NCBI RefSeq assembly: GCF_007097245.1 | Contig: NZ_VJZT01000017.1 | Location: 12,865 to 65,134 of the forward strand | From: Flavobacterium restrictum | GTDB taxonomy: Bacteria; Bacteroidota; Bacteroidia; Flavobacteriales; Flavobacteriaceae | Reading direction: 5' to 3' | DNA: 52,270 nt | Shown: positions 44,740 through 52,134 of the stretch, in pieces | How positions within the stretch are numbered: position 1 is the first letter of the stretch | How the letters are laid out: each line of letters begins with the position of its first letter | Translations under genes and position numbers: made by a program | The notes under the pieces: generated by a model | Databases searched by the model: none | What the model was told of the DNA's origin: nothing | The model's input: the letters and a program-made list of their open reading frames with translations, nothing else

Positions 44740-44958
44740 ATGGGATTAATGAAAGTGTTTTCGGGAAGTGAAATTTTGGCAACTGTATTGCAAGCACAAA
44801 TTGAAGCAGTAGGCGTAAGTACAGTAGTAAAAAACAACATACAATCCGCTCGATTGGGAGGTTTTGGCAATACTGATTTGGCTGTTGAGTTGTTTATTCA
44901 AGAAATTGATTTTGGCAAAGCCAATCCAGTAATTGAGGAATTTAGATTGAGTATTTAA
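44740..44958 (+). CDS. DUF2007 domain small protein
   Basis: A 72-aa protein beginning 'MGLMKVFSGSEILATVLQAQIEAVGV' and ending 'ELFIQEIDFGKANPVIEEF', which fits DUF2007 (putative signal-transducing beta-alpha fold). Function unknown. 17 bp after the half-helicase, so probably co-transcribed. Confidence 0.82.
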   Translation: MGLMKVFSGSEILATVLQAQIEAVGVSTVVKNNIQSARLGGFGNTDLAVELFIQEIDFGKANPVIEEFRLSI

Positions 44959-45052
44959 TACCGTTATATTACTATATTCGTGAAATTTGTGGCGACTTTT
45001 TTTAAGCGTTTGACATGCAGTTAACAGTAATAAAACAAATTAAATTATAAAA

Positions 45053-45856
45053 ATGAAATACAAAATGTTAGTGGTCGATATGGATGACACTTTGTTGACA
45101 GATGATCACAAAATTTCAAAGGAGAATGCAACCATGCTTTTGAAAGCACAGGAAATGGGTGTTTACGTTGTTTTGGCATCGGGGAGACCCACATCGGCAA
45201 TGATTGCTTATGCCAAAGAATTGCAATGTGATGTCAATAATTCCTATATGATTTCGTTTAATGGTTCTACAATTACGGATTTAAAAGCAGACAAAGTACT
45301 TTTTGAACATTCGTTGACCAAAGAACAAATTCATGCTATTTACGATTTTAGCAAGCAAAATAATACGCATGTCATCACCTATTTAGACAATAAAATCATC
45401 AGCGAAAGCCATTCGGAATATATTGATATTGAAAGTACGATTACGGGATTAGAGCATGTAATTGTGCCTAGTTTTAAAGATGCGGTAACTACATCGGCGG
45501 TAAAATGTTTGTTGCTAGAAGAGCCAAACTATCTCAAAGGTATTGAACCCTTGTTGAAAGCCGCCATGCCCGATTTGAGTGTTTGTATGTCGAAACCTTT
45601 TTTCCTTGAAGCCGCACCAAACGGCGTTGACAAAGGAGCAGCGATTCAAATTTTGGCCAAAAAACTCAATATCCATCAATCCGAAATCATCGCTGTAGGC
45701 AATGCAGGCAATGATTTAACGATGGTGCAATACGCTGGATTGGGTGTTTGGGTAGACAACGTAGATGCGGATTTAAGAGAATTTGGTGATGTTATAGTCG
45801 CTTCCAATAACAATCATGGCGTAGCCGAAGTGGTAGCGCGGTTTATATTGAATTGA
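45053..45856 (+). CDS. Cof-type HAD-IIB phosphatase
   Basis: A 267-aa sugar-phosphate phosphatase of the Cof/HAD-IIB group. Motif I 'VVDMDDTLL' (Asp nucleophile), motif II 'LASGRPT', a C2-type cap in the middle, motif III Lys in 'GVDKGAAI' and motif IV 'VGNAGNDLTMVQYAG' with the metal-binding Asp. Substrate unspecified. A hairpin terminator follows. It is the last core-like gene before the accessory region. Confidence 0.92.
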   Translation: MKYKMLVVDMDDTLLTDDHKISKENATMLLKAQEMGVYVVLASGRPTSAMIAYAKELQCDVNNSYMISFNGSTITDLKADKVLFEHSLTKEQIHAIYDFSKQNNTHVITYLDNKIISESHSEYIDIESTITGLEHVIVPSFKDAVTTSAVKCLLLEEPNYLKGIEPLLKAAMPDLSVCMSKPFFLEAAPNGVDKGAAIQILAKKLNIHQSEIIAVGNAGNDLTMVQYAGLGVWVDNVDADLREFGDVIVASNNNHGVAEVVARFILN

Positions 45857-45877
45857 TTTTAGATACCGTTTTAAAAT

Positions 45878-45929
45878 AAAAAGCAACCGTTATTTTACAG
45901 GATATACAATGTAAAATAACGGTGCTTTT
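45878..45929. terminator. Bidirectional terminator after the HAD gene
   Basis: aaaagcaaccgttattttac (45878-45898 region) pairs with gtaaaataacggtgctttt (45911-45929) with one asymmetry and a 12-nt loop, ending in a T run. It also serves the convergent small gene at 45940. Confidence 0.8.
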
Positions 45930-45939
45930 GTTTTAAATT

Positions 45940-46170
45940 CTAACTTCTTTTCATCCAACTTCTGCCTTCGTTGGTGGAATAATAAAATCCTTTTGTAGTT
46001 AATCCTAATATTTCTTTGCTGTTGTCAGTCAAATCATTAAAATCGCCACAGCTGCTGGAATTATACCTTGAAATCCAACTTCTTCCTTCATTGGTTGAGT
46101 ATTCAATTTTGGTTTTCGTTGTTGGGTTAATGCGAATCATTTCTTTTCCTTTTAAAATCATTTGTGCCAT
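45940..46170 (-). CDS. 76-aa protein with two Asp-box-like repeats
   Basis: I do not recognise the family. The striking feature is a repeated motif: 'YSTNEGRSWISR' at residues ~24-35 and 'YSTNEGRSWMKR' at ~64-75, separated by 'SSCGDFNDLTDNSKEILGLTTKG'. The S-x-[D/N]-x-G-x-x-W pattern fits the Asp-box of BNR/sialidase propellers, but a single pair cannot form a propeller. No signal peptide. It is preceded by the ~90-bp leader also found before the gene starting at 46691. Confidence 0.65.
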   Translation of the reverse strand: MAQMILKGKEMIRINPTTKTKIEYSTNEGRSWISRYNSSSCGDFNDLTDNSKEILGLTTKGFYYSTNEGRSWMKRS

Positions 46171-46261
46171 AATAGTTTGTTTTTAGTTTGCCTACTCTAA
46201 ATTGGTTTTCGGCTTTTCCCATCAGACAAAGAAAGTAGGGAAGTGTGCCAAAGGGTGGCAG
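46171..46261 (-). promoter_or_regulatory. Conserved leader, copy 1
   Basis: Directly abuts the start at 46170. It contains a 33-nt block (46187-46219) identical to 46710-46742, including cctactctaaattggttttc. A collinear 44-nt less-conserved tail follows (ccatcagac...tggcag), containing a hairpin tgcca/tggca. No TAnnTTTG element was found in it. The pair of copies suggests a shared cis-acting control region or a mobile cassette boundary. Confidence 0.6.
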
Positions 46262-46271
46262 TTAAAAATGA

Positions 46272-46691
46272 TTATTTGTCTAAATGATAAACAGTATTGT
46301 TTCCTCTTAAATTCATAAGACTCAAAAACTCTCTTATTTTTTTGTCTTCTGTTCTCGCCAATGACATAAAAAATAAAGCCGTATAATCGATAAATTTTAA
46401 TGGTAATTTTTCAAATTCACACAAACTTAACATAATTGATTCAAAAACAACAATATGAAAGTTGTTTTTTACTTTTACCGCTTCATATTCTTCTCTTTCA
46501 AAGCCCACATAAAAAATAACTGCAATACAAATTTCAGCATTAGAAATTTCGATGGAATGCGGTTTTGGAATAACAACAAGATTTTCGTGTTCCTTAAAAT
46601 CAAGCATATAAGCCAATGTTTTGCTTATTTCTTCATTTTTTAATTTGTCAAATAAAATGCAATTGTCAAGTCTTGAATAAATAAATTCCAT
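46272..46691 (-). CDS. Hypothetical 139-aa protein
   Basis: Not recognised. Cytoplasmic, no signal peptide, mixed alpha/beta composition with hydrophobic strands ('AEICIAVIFYVGFE', 'FHIVVFESIMLSLCEF') and a short charged C-terminus. The same leader as the 46170 gene precedes it, although the proteins are unrelated. It lies in the accessory region and could be part of a small-gene cluster of unknown role. Confidence 0.55.
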   Translation of the reverse strand: MEFIYSRLDNCILFDKLKNEEISKTLAYMLDFKEHENLVVIPKPHSIEISNAEICIAVIFYVGFEREEYEAVKVKNNFHIVVFESIMLSLCEFEKLPLKFIDYTALFFMSLARTEDKKIREFLSLMNLRGNNTVYHLDK

Positions 46692-46784
46692 AATAGTTAA
46701 ATTTTAAATTTTGCCTACTCTAAATTGGTTTTCGGCTTTTCCATAAGACGAAATTAGGAGCGGTGTAAGCCAAAATGTGGCAGA
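46692..46784 (-). promoter_or_regulatory. Conserved leader, copy 2
   Basis: Directly abuts the start at 46691. It shares the 33-nt identical block (46710-46742) with copy 1 and the same 44-nt spacing to a tail ending tggcag, where gccacattttggc keeps the hairpin with changed bases. The similarity stops before the preceding gene. Confidence 0.6.
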
Positions 46785-46870
46785 ATGAAATGATTTAATA
46801 TATGGAATATGTTTTTTAGTCTGTCGTATATTGGCAGTTCGTCAGCTTATATTTTGAATAAAAAAACGAA

Positions 46871-47233
46871 ATGAGAAAAATTAAGATTCAAAAGCAAAGT
46901 TTTAAAACCCAATTGCGTTTCAGAATTGCAAAAGTCTTACTGTTTTTGAATGGTGTCGAAGTGATAGATGCAGAACAAATCAATGTGCTTTTTTCTCAAA
47001 TCAAGAGCGAAGATAATACAGTAATAAAGAAACTGCAACAAGGCAAATTGACATTGGATATTGTCGTAGCCGTCAACTGCAATTATCAATATCATTTTTT
47101 TGATTTCAAATTAATAAAGACAGGAAACAGAGCCCTTTTAAAAGCAGCCATTCGATTTGAAATTCCTTTATCTGCAAAGAAAATTAGTTTGATGGAATGG
47201 TGGATTCGTCAGGAAATTATAGTTGAAGTTTAA
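46871..47233 (+). CDS. Hypothetical 120-aa protein
   Basis: Not recognised. Basic N-terminus ('MRKIKIQKQSFKTQLRFRI'), then hydrophobic strands and a C-terminal 'SLMEWWIRQEIIVEV'. No signal peptide or membrane helix. Divergent from the 46691 gene; convergent with the next gene, whose stop is 3 bp away, so the two share no terminator. Function unknown. Confidence 0.5.
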   Translation: MRKIKIQKQSFKTQLRFRIAKVLLFLNGVEVIDAEQINVLFSQIKSEDNTVIKKLQQGKLTLDIVVAVNCNYQYHFFDFKLIKTGNRALLKAAIRFEIPLSAKKISLMEWWIRQEIIVEV

Positions 47234-47235
47234 AA

Positions 47236-47652
47236 TTATTCAATCGTTGAAAAACGCTGGTAAGTAACCATTAATTCCACCCAAATACTATCAATATTGC
47301 ATAAATCGAACCAAGTTAAATGGCAGTGGTCATACAAATTATGAATGCTGTAACAATGTTTCATTTTGGGCATTGTGGCTTTCAGAATCGTATCGTTAAA
47401 ATCGAGTTCGGTGTAGATTGCCGATTCTTGCAAGGTCATAAAATTGCATTCCGTTTCAAAGAAAGGATTGCCCTCTATTGAAGGGTCAAATTTTTTGTAG
47501 TAGTTGTCGTTCCAGAGTTTTAGTACTATTTCTATCTCGTAATAGTCTATGACTTTACTGTAAACCAATTCTTTGCATTGCTTTTGGATGTTTTGGTACA
47601 AGCCGAATATCCTTTTTTCTTCGTCAAGAAGTTTTTGGTTCAAGAGCAACAA
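47236..47652 (-). CDS. Hypothetical 138-aa protein
   Basis: Not recognised. An alpha-helical N-terminus ('LLLNQKLLDEEKRIFGLYQNIQKQCKELV') is followed by a region with several Trp, Tyr, His and Cys residues ('HCYSIHNLYDHCHLTWFDLC') that could bind metal. It follows a 47-aa ORF by 6 bp and is likely co-transcribed with it. Confidence 0.5.
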   Translation of the reverse strand: MLLLNQKLLDEEKRIFGLYQNIQKQCKELVYSKVIDYYEIEIVLKLWNDNYYKKFDPSIEGNPFFETECNFMTLQESAIYTELDFNDTILKATMPKMKHCYSIHNLYDHCHLTWFDLCNIDSIWVELMVTYQRFSTIE

Positions 47653-47658
47653 TTTTTC

Positions 47659-47802
47659 TCAAACGGCTGGTGTAAATTCAAAAACTACGTTTACATATTT
47701 GTTTCTTTCTACCAAAGATTTTTGCTCTTCAATAGTTATATCACGGCTCTTTTTTTGAATAATTTTAATAAAACGGATTTCTCTTTTACGGTTAAGTTTC
47801 AT
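47659..47802 (-). CDS. Hypothetical basic 47-aa protein
   Basis: From the ATG at 47802 it reads 'MKLNRKREIRFIKIIQKKSR...VNVVFEFTPAV', strongly basic. The frame is open to 47880 but the extra part overlaps the terminator of the nuclease operon. It precedes the 138-aa gene by 6 bp, an arrangement often seen for small antitoxin-like or regulatory proteins, though nothing proves that role. Confidence 0.4.
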   Translation of the reverse strand: MKLNRKREIRFIKIIQKKSRDITIEEQKSLVERNKYVNVVFEFTPAV

Positions 47803-47870
47803 CTTTTTTTTGACAAATCTATGCAGGTGGAGTGCCAAAGGGAGACGGTGGAGAAAATTACTTGTAAAAA

Positions 47871-47900
47871 AAAACGACACTCGGGTGGAAGTGTCGTTTG
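47871..47900 (-). terminator. Terminator of the WYL-nuclease operon
   Basis: Perfect 10-bp arms aaacgacact and agtgtcgttt with an 8-nt loop; on the minus strand it ends in a run of nine or more T. It lies just after the last cassette gene (stop at 47927), marking the operon's end. Confidence 0.85.
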
Positions 47901-47926
47901 GATTATGAGAATTAAATTATTTTCAG

Positions 47927-49106
47927 TTAAGAATTAATCAAACTTTCAAAAAGCTGATTAATTTTAGTAACAATTCCATTGATATTATTATCTTCTAAAA
48001 CTTCATCCAAATTAATGGAATTAAGGTGTTCTTCAATATCAACTATTCTGCTCCAATTGTCATTTTCATAGACGCCTAAAAGTAATTGATTGTAATCAAC
48101 GCCAAACCAAAGTATGATATTAAATTTTTTAGAAATATACATTCCTGAAAATTGTTTACCAATGGGATATGAATTATAATTTTCACAATCAAAATTAGTT
48201 CCTAATTTGGATTTTATACGAATAAAAAATTCTTCACAAATAATCTGTTTTGGATCTGAGTCAAAAACCGATAAGGCTCCTTTTATGTTTTCACGATTAC
48301 TTAAAATAGTTTTTTTTATTTCATCACTCATATTGTTATTTGTTGTTTGGTTTGTTATTTTTTTGATTAAATGAAGGTATTGCACTAACGTTTCTCTAAT
48401 AATTGGTAGAGAATGTGTTTTTTCAAGACATTTTTTAATCCAATCTCTTATATGAATTTCAAATGAAATTGGATAGTACAGACAATGATGAACATTCCCA
48501 TTATAAATATACTCTTCTTTAAACTTTAAATATTCTTATTTCATTATGTCTAAAATTATATCCCTCAATTTTAATATCTTTTATTAAAAATGGCTCTTCT
48601 TCTTTTTTCAAATTTCTACCATCTAATGTCAAATAAAGTAAAATTATTTTTTTTGGACTTTTTGTTTTAGCATAATTATTATATCTAATTAATTGATAAG
48701 GTTGATCTTGGAAACCTGGTTTGTTTTCTATGATTAGAATTTGATTATTATCTTCAATGATTATATCAATTCTTCCTCCTGAAACATCTTCCCAATCGTT
48801 AGTGCTTGTTATTGTTCTTTCGCAAATTTTATCATTTACAAGATTCTCAAAATCATTTAATAAGATATATGAGCCAAAGTGATTACGAATTTCTTCAACA
48901 AATAGTTTCAAAAAAGTATCTCCTTGTCCGTGTGAACCTTTAGGATTTAAAAACTCACCTATAATTGCTGAATGAGTATTAACTTCTTTATATTCCATAT
49001 TCATAACAGAAAAAATATTGAAATTCTCTCCAGTAATTTTAGCTATTTCATCATATTTCTTTTGAATGATTGTAACTTGTTGTAATAGATTATTAATTTT
49101 GTCCAT
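47927..49106 (-). pseudogene. PD-(D/E)XK nuclease, second paralogue, split by a frameshift
   Basis: The N-terminal part (49106-48519, 195 aa) carries the PD-(D/E)XK core: 'SGGRIDIIIED' (catalytic Asp) and 'ILIIENKPG' (ExK). It stops at 48519. The downstream frame, read without a start, continues 'EYLKFKEEYIYNG...IHIRDWIKKCLEK...LVQYLHLIKKI' and matches the intact paralogue at 49191-50507 along the same stretch. The shift to the next frame lies between 48521 and 48538 in an AT-rich run (one extra base or two missing). The C-terminal half (to 47927) differs from that of the paralogue. It may be a true pseudogene, phase-variable or a sequencing error. Confidence 0.85.
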
Positions 49107-49190
49107 ATACTTTTTAGTTCTTATTTTCGATTTCTTAAATGCAATTCCGCATTAGATTTTTAAGGAGTTATTTTTGAATTAAAAAAATGA

Positions 49191-50507
49191 TTAATTGTTG
49201 TTTATTTCATTTATCTCTTTATAAATATTGATTAAAAAATCCTCTCTTAATTTTATGAAGTCAATCATTTGTTTTGCAACGGTTTCTATTAATTCTACTT
49301 GTTTTTTCGGATTTTGACCTAAATAGCTAATCAATTCAGAGTCATTGAAATTTATTCGGTTGTTTTTAAAACCTTCCAGATTCTCAAATAATTGAACATC
49401 TCTCCACCAACCTTCGCATTTAAAATTATGATTTCTGAAAATACTATTATGATTGTTTCCTAGATCTAAAATTCCATAAAATAGTTCGTTGCGAACATTT
49501 CCTTTCCCATTAAAAGGTTCAATTCCAAAATATATTCCTGAATTTTGATACTCTTTTAATCCCAACCATACTCCAGAATTTTTTTCTCCTACTTTTTCTT
49601 TAGCTTTAATCACATTGTATTTTGAACCCAATTCTGTAACCAATTTATCAACAAGTTTTGTTCTTATATTTCCTAAAATTTTATATTTTACTTTTTCAAA
49701 TTCTTTTGTAATTTGTTCTGCTGCTGAATAATTATTTAAAATTATATTCTGTATTTCGTCACTCATTTTTTTATTAATTGTTTGTCCTGTTAGTTTTTTG
49801 ATTAAATAAATATACTGTTTTATTACTTCTCGAAGCATTGGTTTATCAGATGCTTCTTTAATACAAAGTTCTAACCAATTTATTATATCCTCCTTGTAAG
49901 AGATATTAAAATAATGTTCTTTTTCAATAAGTCCTTTTCCAGAAGTTGGAGAACTTCCATCTAATGTCAAATATAAAATAGGTGCTTCTTTTTGGAAGTT
50001 TTCTTTACTGTAATTGTAATATCTTATAAGTTGATTTTCTTGTTCTCCTGCATATATTTTGTTTTCAATAATAAGCGCATTCTTTCTACTATTATCCTCG
50101 ATAATAATATCAATGCGCCCTCCTTCAGTTTTATCTTCATTTAATTTTTTAATAGTTTTTTCAACTGTAGTAATAGCAGTTTCAGTATTGAATTTAAATT
50201 TATCAGAATGAATAATCTTTTCCGATTCATCAACTTCATTTGGTATGAATTTCTCTTCTAATATTCTGATAAAAAATTTCAAAGGAATATCTTTTAAACC
50301 GTGCGATCCTCTACTGTTTAAAAGTTCTCCAATAAATGCAGAATGAGTTCGTACCTCATTACTCGTTAAATTCAAAACACCAAAAATGTTGAATTTTTCG
50401 CCTGTAATTTCAGCTATATCATCGTATTTGTTTTGAACAATATTTACATTTTCAAGTAGGTTTTTTATACCAGATAAATTTGTTTTTTCTTCAATTTGTT
50501 TTTCCAT
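49191..50507 (-). CDS. PD-(D/E)XK nuclease family protein
   Basis: A 438-aa protein from the ATG at 50507 (MEKQIEEKTN); the frame extends to 50555 but that part overlaps the upstream gene. The N-terminal half contains 'RTHSAFIGELLNSRGSHG' and the nuclease core 'EGGRIDIIIED' (Asp133) with 'ALIIENKI' (Glu148, Lys150), followed by 'QLIRYYNYSKE'. The C-terminal half (about 240-438) is variable and without recognised motifs and may provide specificity. It is expected to cut DNA in the cytoplasm. 14 bp after the exonuclease gene, so likely co-transcribed. Related to the PDDEXK_4 family; target unknown. Confidence 0.85.
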   Translation of the reverse strand: MEKQIEEKTNLSGIKNLLENVNIVQNKYDDIAEITGEKFNIFGVLNLTSNEVRTHSAFIGELLNSRGSHGLKDIPLKFFIRILEEKFIPNEVDESEKIIHSDKFKFNTETAITTVEKTIKKLNEDKTEGGRIDIIIEDNSRKNALIIENKIYAGEQENQLIRYYNYSKENFQKEAPILYLTLDGSSPTSGKGLIEKEHYFNISYKEDIINWLELCIKEASDKPMLREVIKQYIYLIKKLTGQTINKKMSDEIQNIILNNYSAAEQITKEFEKVKYKILGNIRTKLVDKLVTELGSKYNVIKAKEKVGEKNSGVWLGLKEYQNSGIYFGIEPFNGKGNVRNELFYGILDLGNNHNSIFRNHNFKCEGWWRDVQLFENLEGFKNNRINFNDSELISYLGQNPKKQVELIETVAKQMIDFIKLREDFLINIYKEINEINNN

Positions 50508-50521
50508 TATATTTTTAATAG

Positions 50522-50992
50522 TTATTGTAAACTCCTCAACCACAACTCCGCACAAGCCCGAGCATCGCTCAACGCATCGTGATGATTAAGAGGTATATTA
50601 TATTCTTGGCACAAGTTAGCTAAATTTGACCTATAAATCTTATAAGGACAGAATTTATTGTAGTCGGGAGTGGGTAAATTATAATAGTCGAGTGTTTTAT
50701 CCAAAACAGGAAAATCAAAACCAAAACCATTGTGTGCCACTACGTTTTGGTTTTCGATATAAGGTGCGATTTGATGCCAAATTTGGTCGAAAGTGGGTGA
50801 GTTCAAAGTGTCTTTTGCGGAAATCCCGTGTATGTTCGTAAAGCGACTCCAATAATAATTATCGGGAGGTTGTACCAATATATTGACTTCTTTGGTAATG
50901 ATTCCGTTTTCTATTTTAATCAATCCAACTTGGCAAATGCTATTTCGGTAACCTGTTGCCGTTTCAAAATCTATTGCGGTAAAACAATCCAT
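50522..50992 (-). CDS. DEDDh 3'-5' exonuclease (DnaQ-like)
   Basis: A 156-aa exonuclease. All five family residues are visible: Asp8 and Glu10 (AIDFETAT), Asp93 (NGFGFDFPVLD), His138 and Asp143 (HHDALSDA). It should remove nucleotides from 3' ends of single-stranded DNA or RNA with two metal ions. It is the size of a stand-alone RNase T/DNA polymerase III epsilon domain, lacking an extra binding domain. It lies between a 66-aa ORF (11 bp upstream) and the PD-(D/E)XK gene in the WYL operon. Confidence 0.9.
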   Translation of the reverse strand: MDCFTAIDFETATGYRNSICQVGLIKIENGIITKEVNILVQPPDNYYWSRFTNIHGISAKDTLNSPTFDQIWHQIAPYIENQNVVAHNGFGFDFPVLDKTLDYYNLPTPDYNKFCPYKIYRSNLANLCQEYNIPLNHHDALSDARACAELWLRSLQ

Positions 50993-51003
50993 AAATTTAA
51001 TTG

Positions 51004-51204
51004 CTATTCATTACAATTTGTAATTTCCATCCCTGAAATTTCTATCTTATATAATCTACCATCAATTACTAATCGATTCAGAAACCCCAACGGAATAGTC
51101 GATGTCGTTCTATCATCAATCCCATCAGGGAGTTTTTCTTTAAAAGAAAGCTCAAGCTTATCCATCCGTTTTGAAAATAAGCGTACAAATTCTTCTTTTT
51201 CCAT
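51004..51204 (-). CDS. Hypothetical 66-aa protein in the WYL operon
   Basis: Not recognised. Charged helix at the N-terminus ('EKEEFVRLFSKRMDKLELSFKEKL'), then a short beta-like part ending 'EITNCNE'. Its ATG is 2 bp after the WYL gene's stop, so the two are translationally linked. The position suggests a small partner or regulator of the nucleases, which is inference. Confidence 0.55.
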   Translation of the reverse strand: MEKEEFVRLFSKRMDKLELSFKEKLPDGIDDRTTSTIPLGFLNRLVIDGRLYKIEISGMEITNCNE

Positions 51205-51206
51205 AA

Positions 51207-52106
51207 TTATTTATAAAGATTTGACATTTCTGAAATTCTATTTTTGATTTCATTTTGAAGTAAAATAGGAGTGAGCACTTTTACAGCACTACCGTATTTC
51301 AACAATTCCATTTTAATATCGTTGGTAGTATGAATGAAGATTTCCAAGATTACAGTATCTTCGGTTTCTTCAATAATGCGTTGCGATTCGTGTAACGGAA
51401 AGGTTTTGATGTAATTTCCTTGTTGCTTGGAAAATTCCAAAACCACTCTTTCGGCTTCCTCATAAGTCTCCACTCCAAAAGCGTGTTGGAATTCCTTTTC
51501 GACGTTATATCCAATGGGTTTAAACTTGGTATCAGTAATTTTTAGATTGGAGATTCGATCCAGTCCAAAAGTCTTTACGGTTTCTCCTTTTTTGTCCCAA
51601 GCTACTAAATACCATCTTTGTTGCGATTCTTTAATAGCAATGGGTTTTACTTCCCGTTGCGTTATCTCGTCTATCCAATGTTTTTTATGAGTAAATTTTA
51701 GCACGACACCATTTTGTATGGCGTGAATAATTCCGTAAATATGTTCGGTTCCTAGTGATTTTCGTTTTTCCAAAAATATACTTGGCGACAATTTATTGCC
51801 TTCTTGCAAGGCGTGATGTATCGAGAAAGCATCAATCATTCGGGTTACCGATTGGTCTTCAATTTCGGCTTCATCAATAGCGTAGGTTTTGTCTTTGCGG
51901 TTGTAGTGAATATCAATCCCAAAAAGAGTCGAAATGTCTTTTTTGTCCCGCTCAAAAGTGCGAATAGCATATTCGAAAGTCGAATCAATATCGTCATTTT
52001 CAAGTTTACGCATTACGTGTTCCTGCAATTCAGCGAAACTACAAGGTCGGCTTCGCAAGCGGTCGATAACGTACAAATACCTTTTGAAATAAATTAATTT
52101 TGACAT
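51207..52106 (-). CDS. WYL-domain transcriptional regulator
   Basis: A 299-aa regulator. The N-terminal ~70 residues are a winged helix-turn-helix ('SFAELQEHVMRKLENDDIDSTFEYAIRTFERD'); the WYL domain has 'QQRWYLVAWDKKGE' (Trp165-Tyr166-Leu167) and 'FGLDRISNL'. A C-terminal WCX-like extension follows. WYL regulators often bind nucleic acid or nucleotide ligands and control phage-defence operons (BrxR and CapW are described examples). It is the first gene of a five-gene operon with nucleases. A -7 element and a weak dyad lie upstream. Confidence 0.92.
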   Translation of the reverse strand: MSKLIYFKRYLYVIDRLRSRPCSFAELQEHVMRKLENDDIDSTFEYAIRTFERDKKDISTLFGIDIHYNRKDKTYAIDEAEIEDQSVTRMIDAFSIHHALQEGNKLSPSIFLEKRKSLGTEHIYGIIHAIQNGVVLKFTHKKHWIDEITQREVKPIAIKESQQRWYLVAWDKKGETVKTFGLDRISNLKITDTKFKPIGYNVEKEFQHAFGVETYEEAERVVLEFSKQQGNYIKTFPLHESQRIIEETEDTVILEIFIHTTNDIKMELLKYGSAVKVLTPILLQNEIKNRISEMSNLYK

Positions 52107-52126
52107 ACTGTTTTAGCTTTATTTTT

Positions 52127-52134
52127 CAAAGATA
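52127..52134 (-). promoter_or_regulatory. -7 element of the WYL operon
   Basis: On the minus strand TATCTTTG matches TAnnTTTG exactly, 20 bp before the ATG at 52106. A weak 21-bp dyad (52143-52163, 6 of 10 position pairs) covers the position of the spacer and -33 region and could be an operator. No clear -33 TTG. The remaining 107 bp to the window edge show nothing else. Confidence 0.45.

Noticed and set aside
47573..47937. Plus-strand ORFs opposite the small-gene pair
   Set aside because: They are Phe-rich antisense frames of the minus-strand genes and of the operon terminator.
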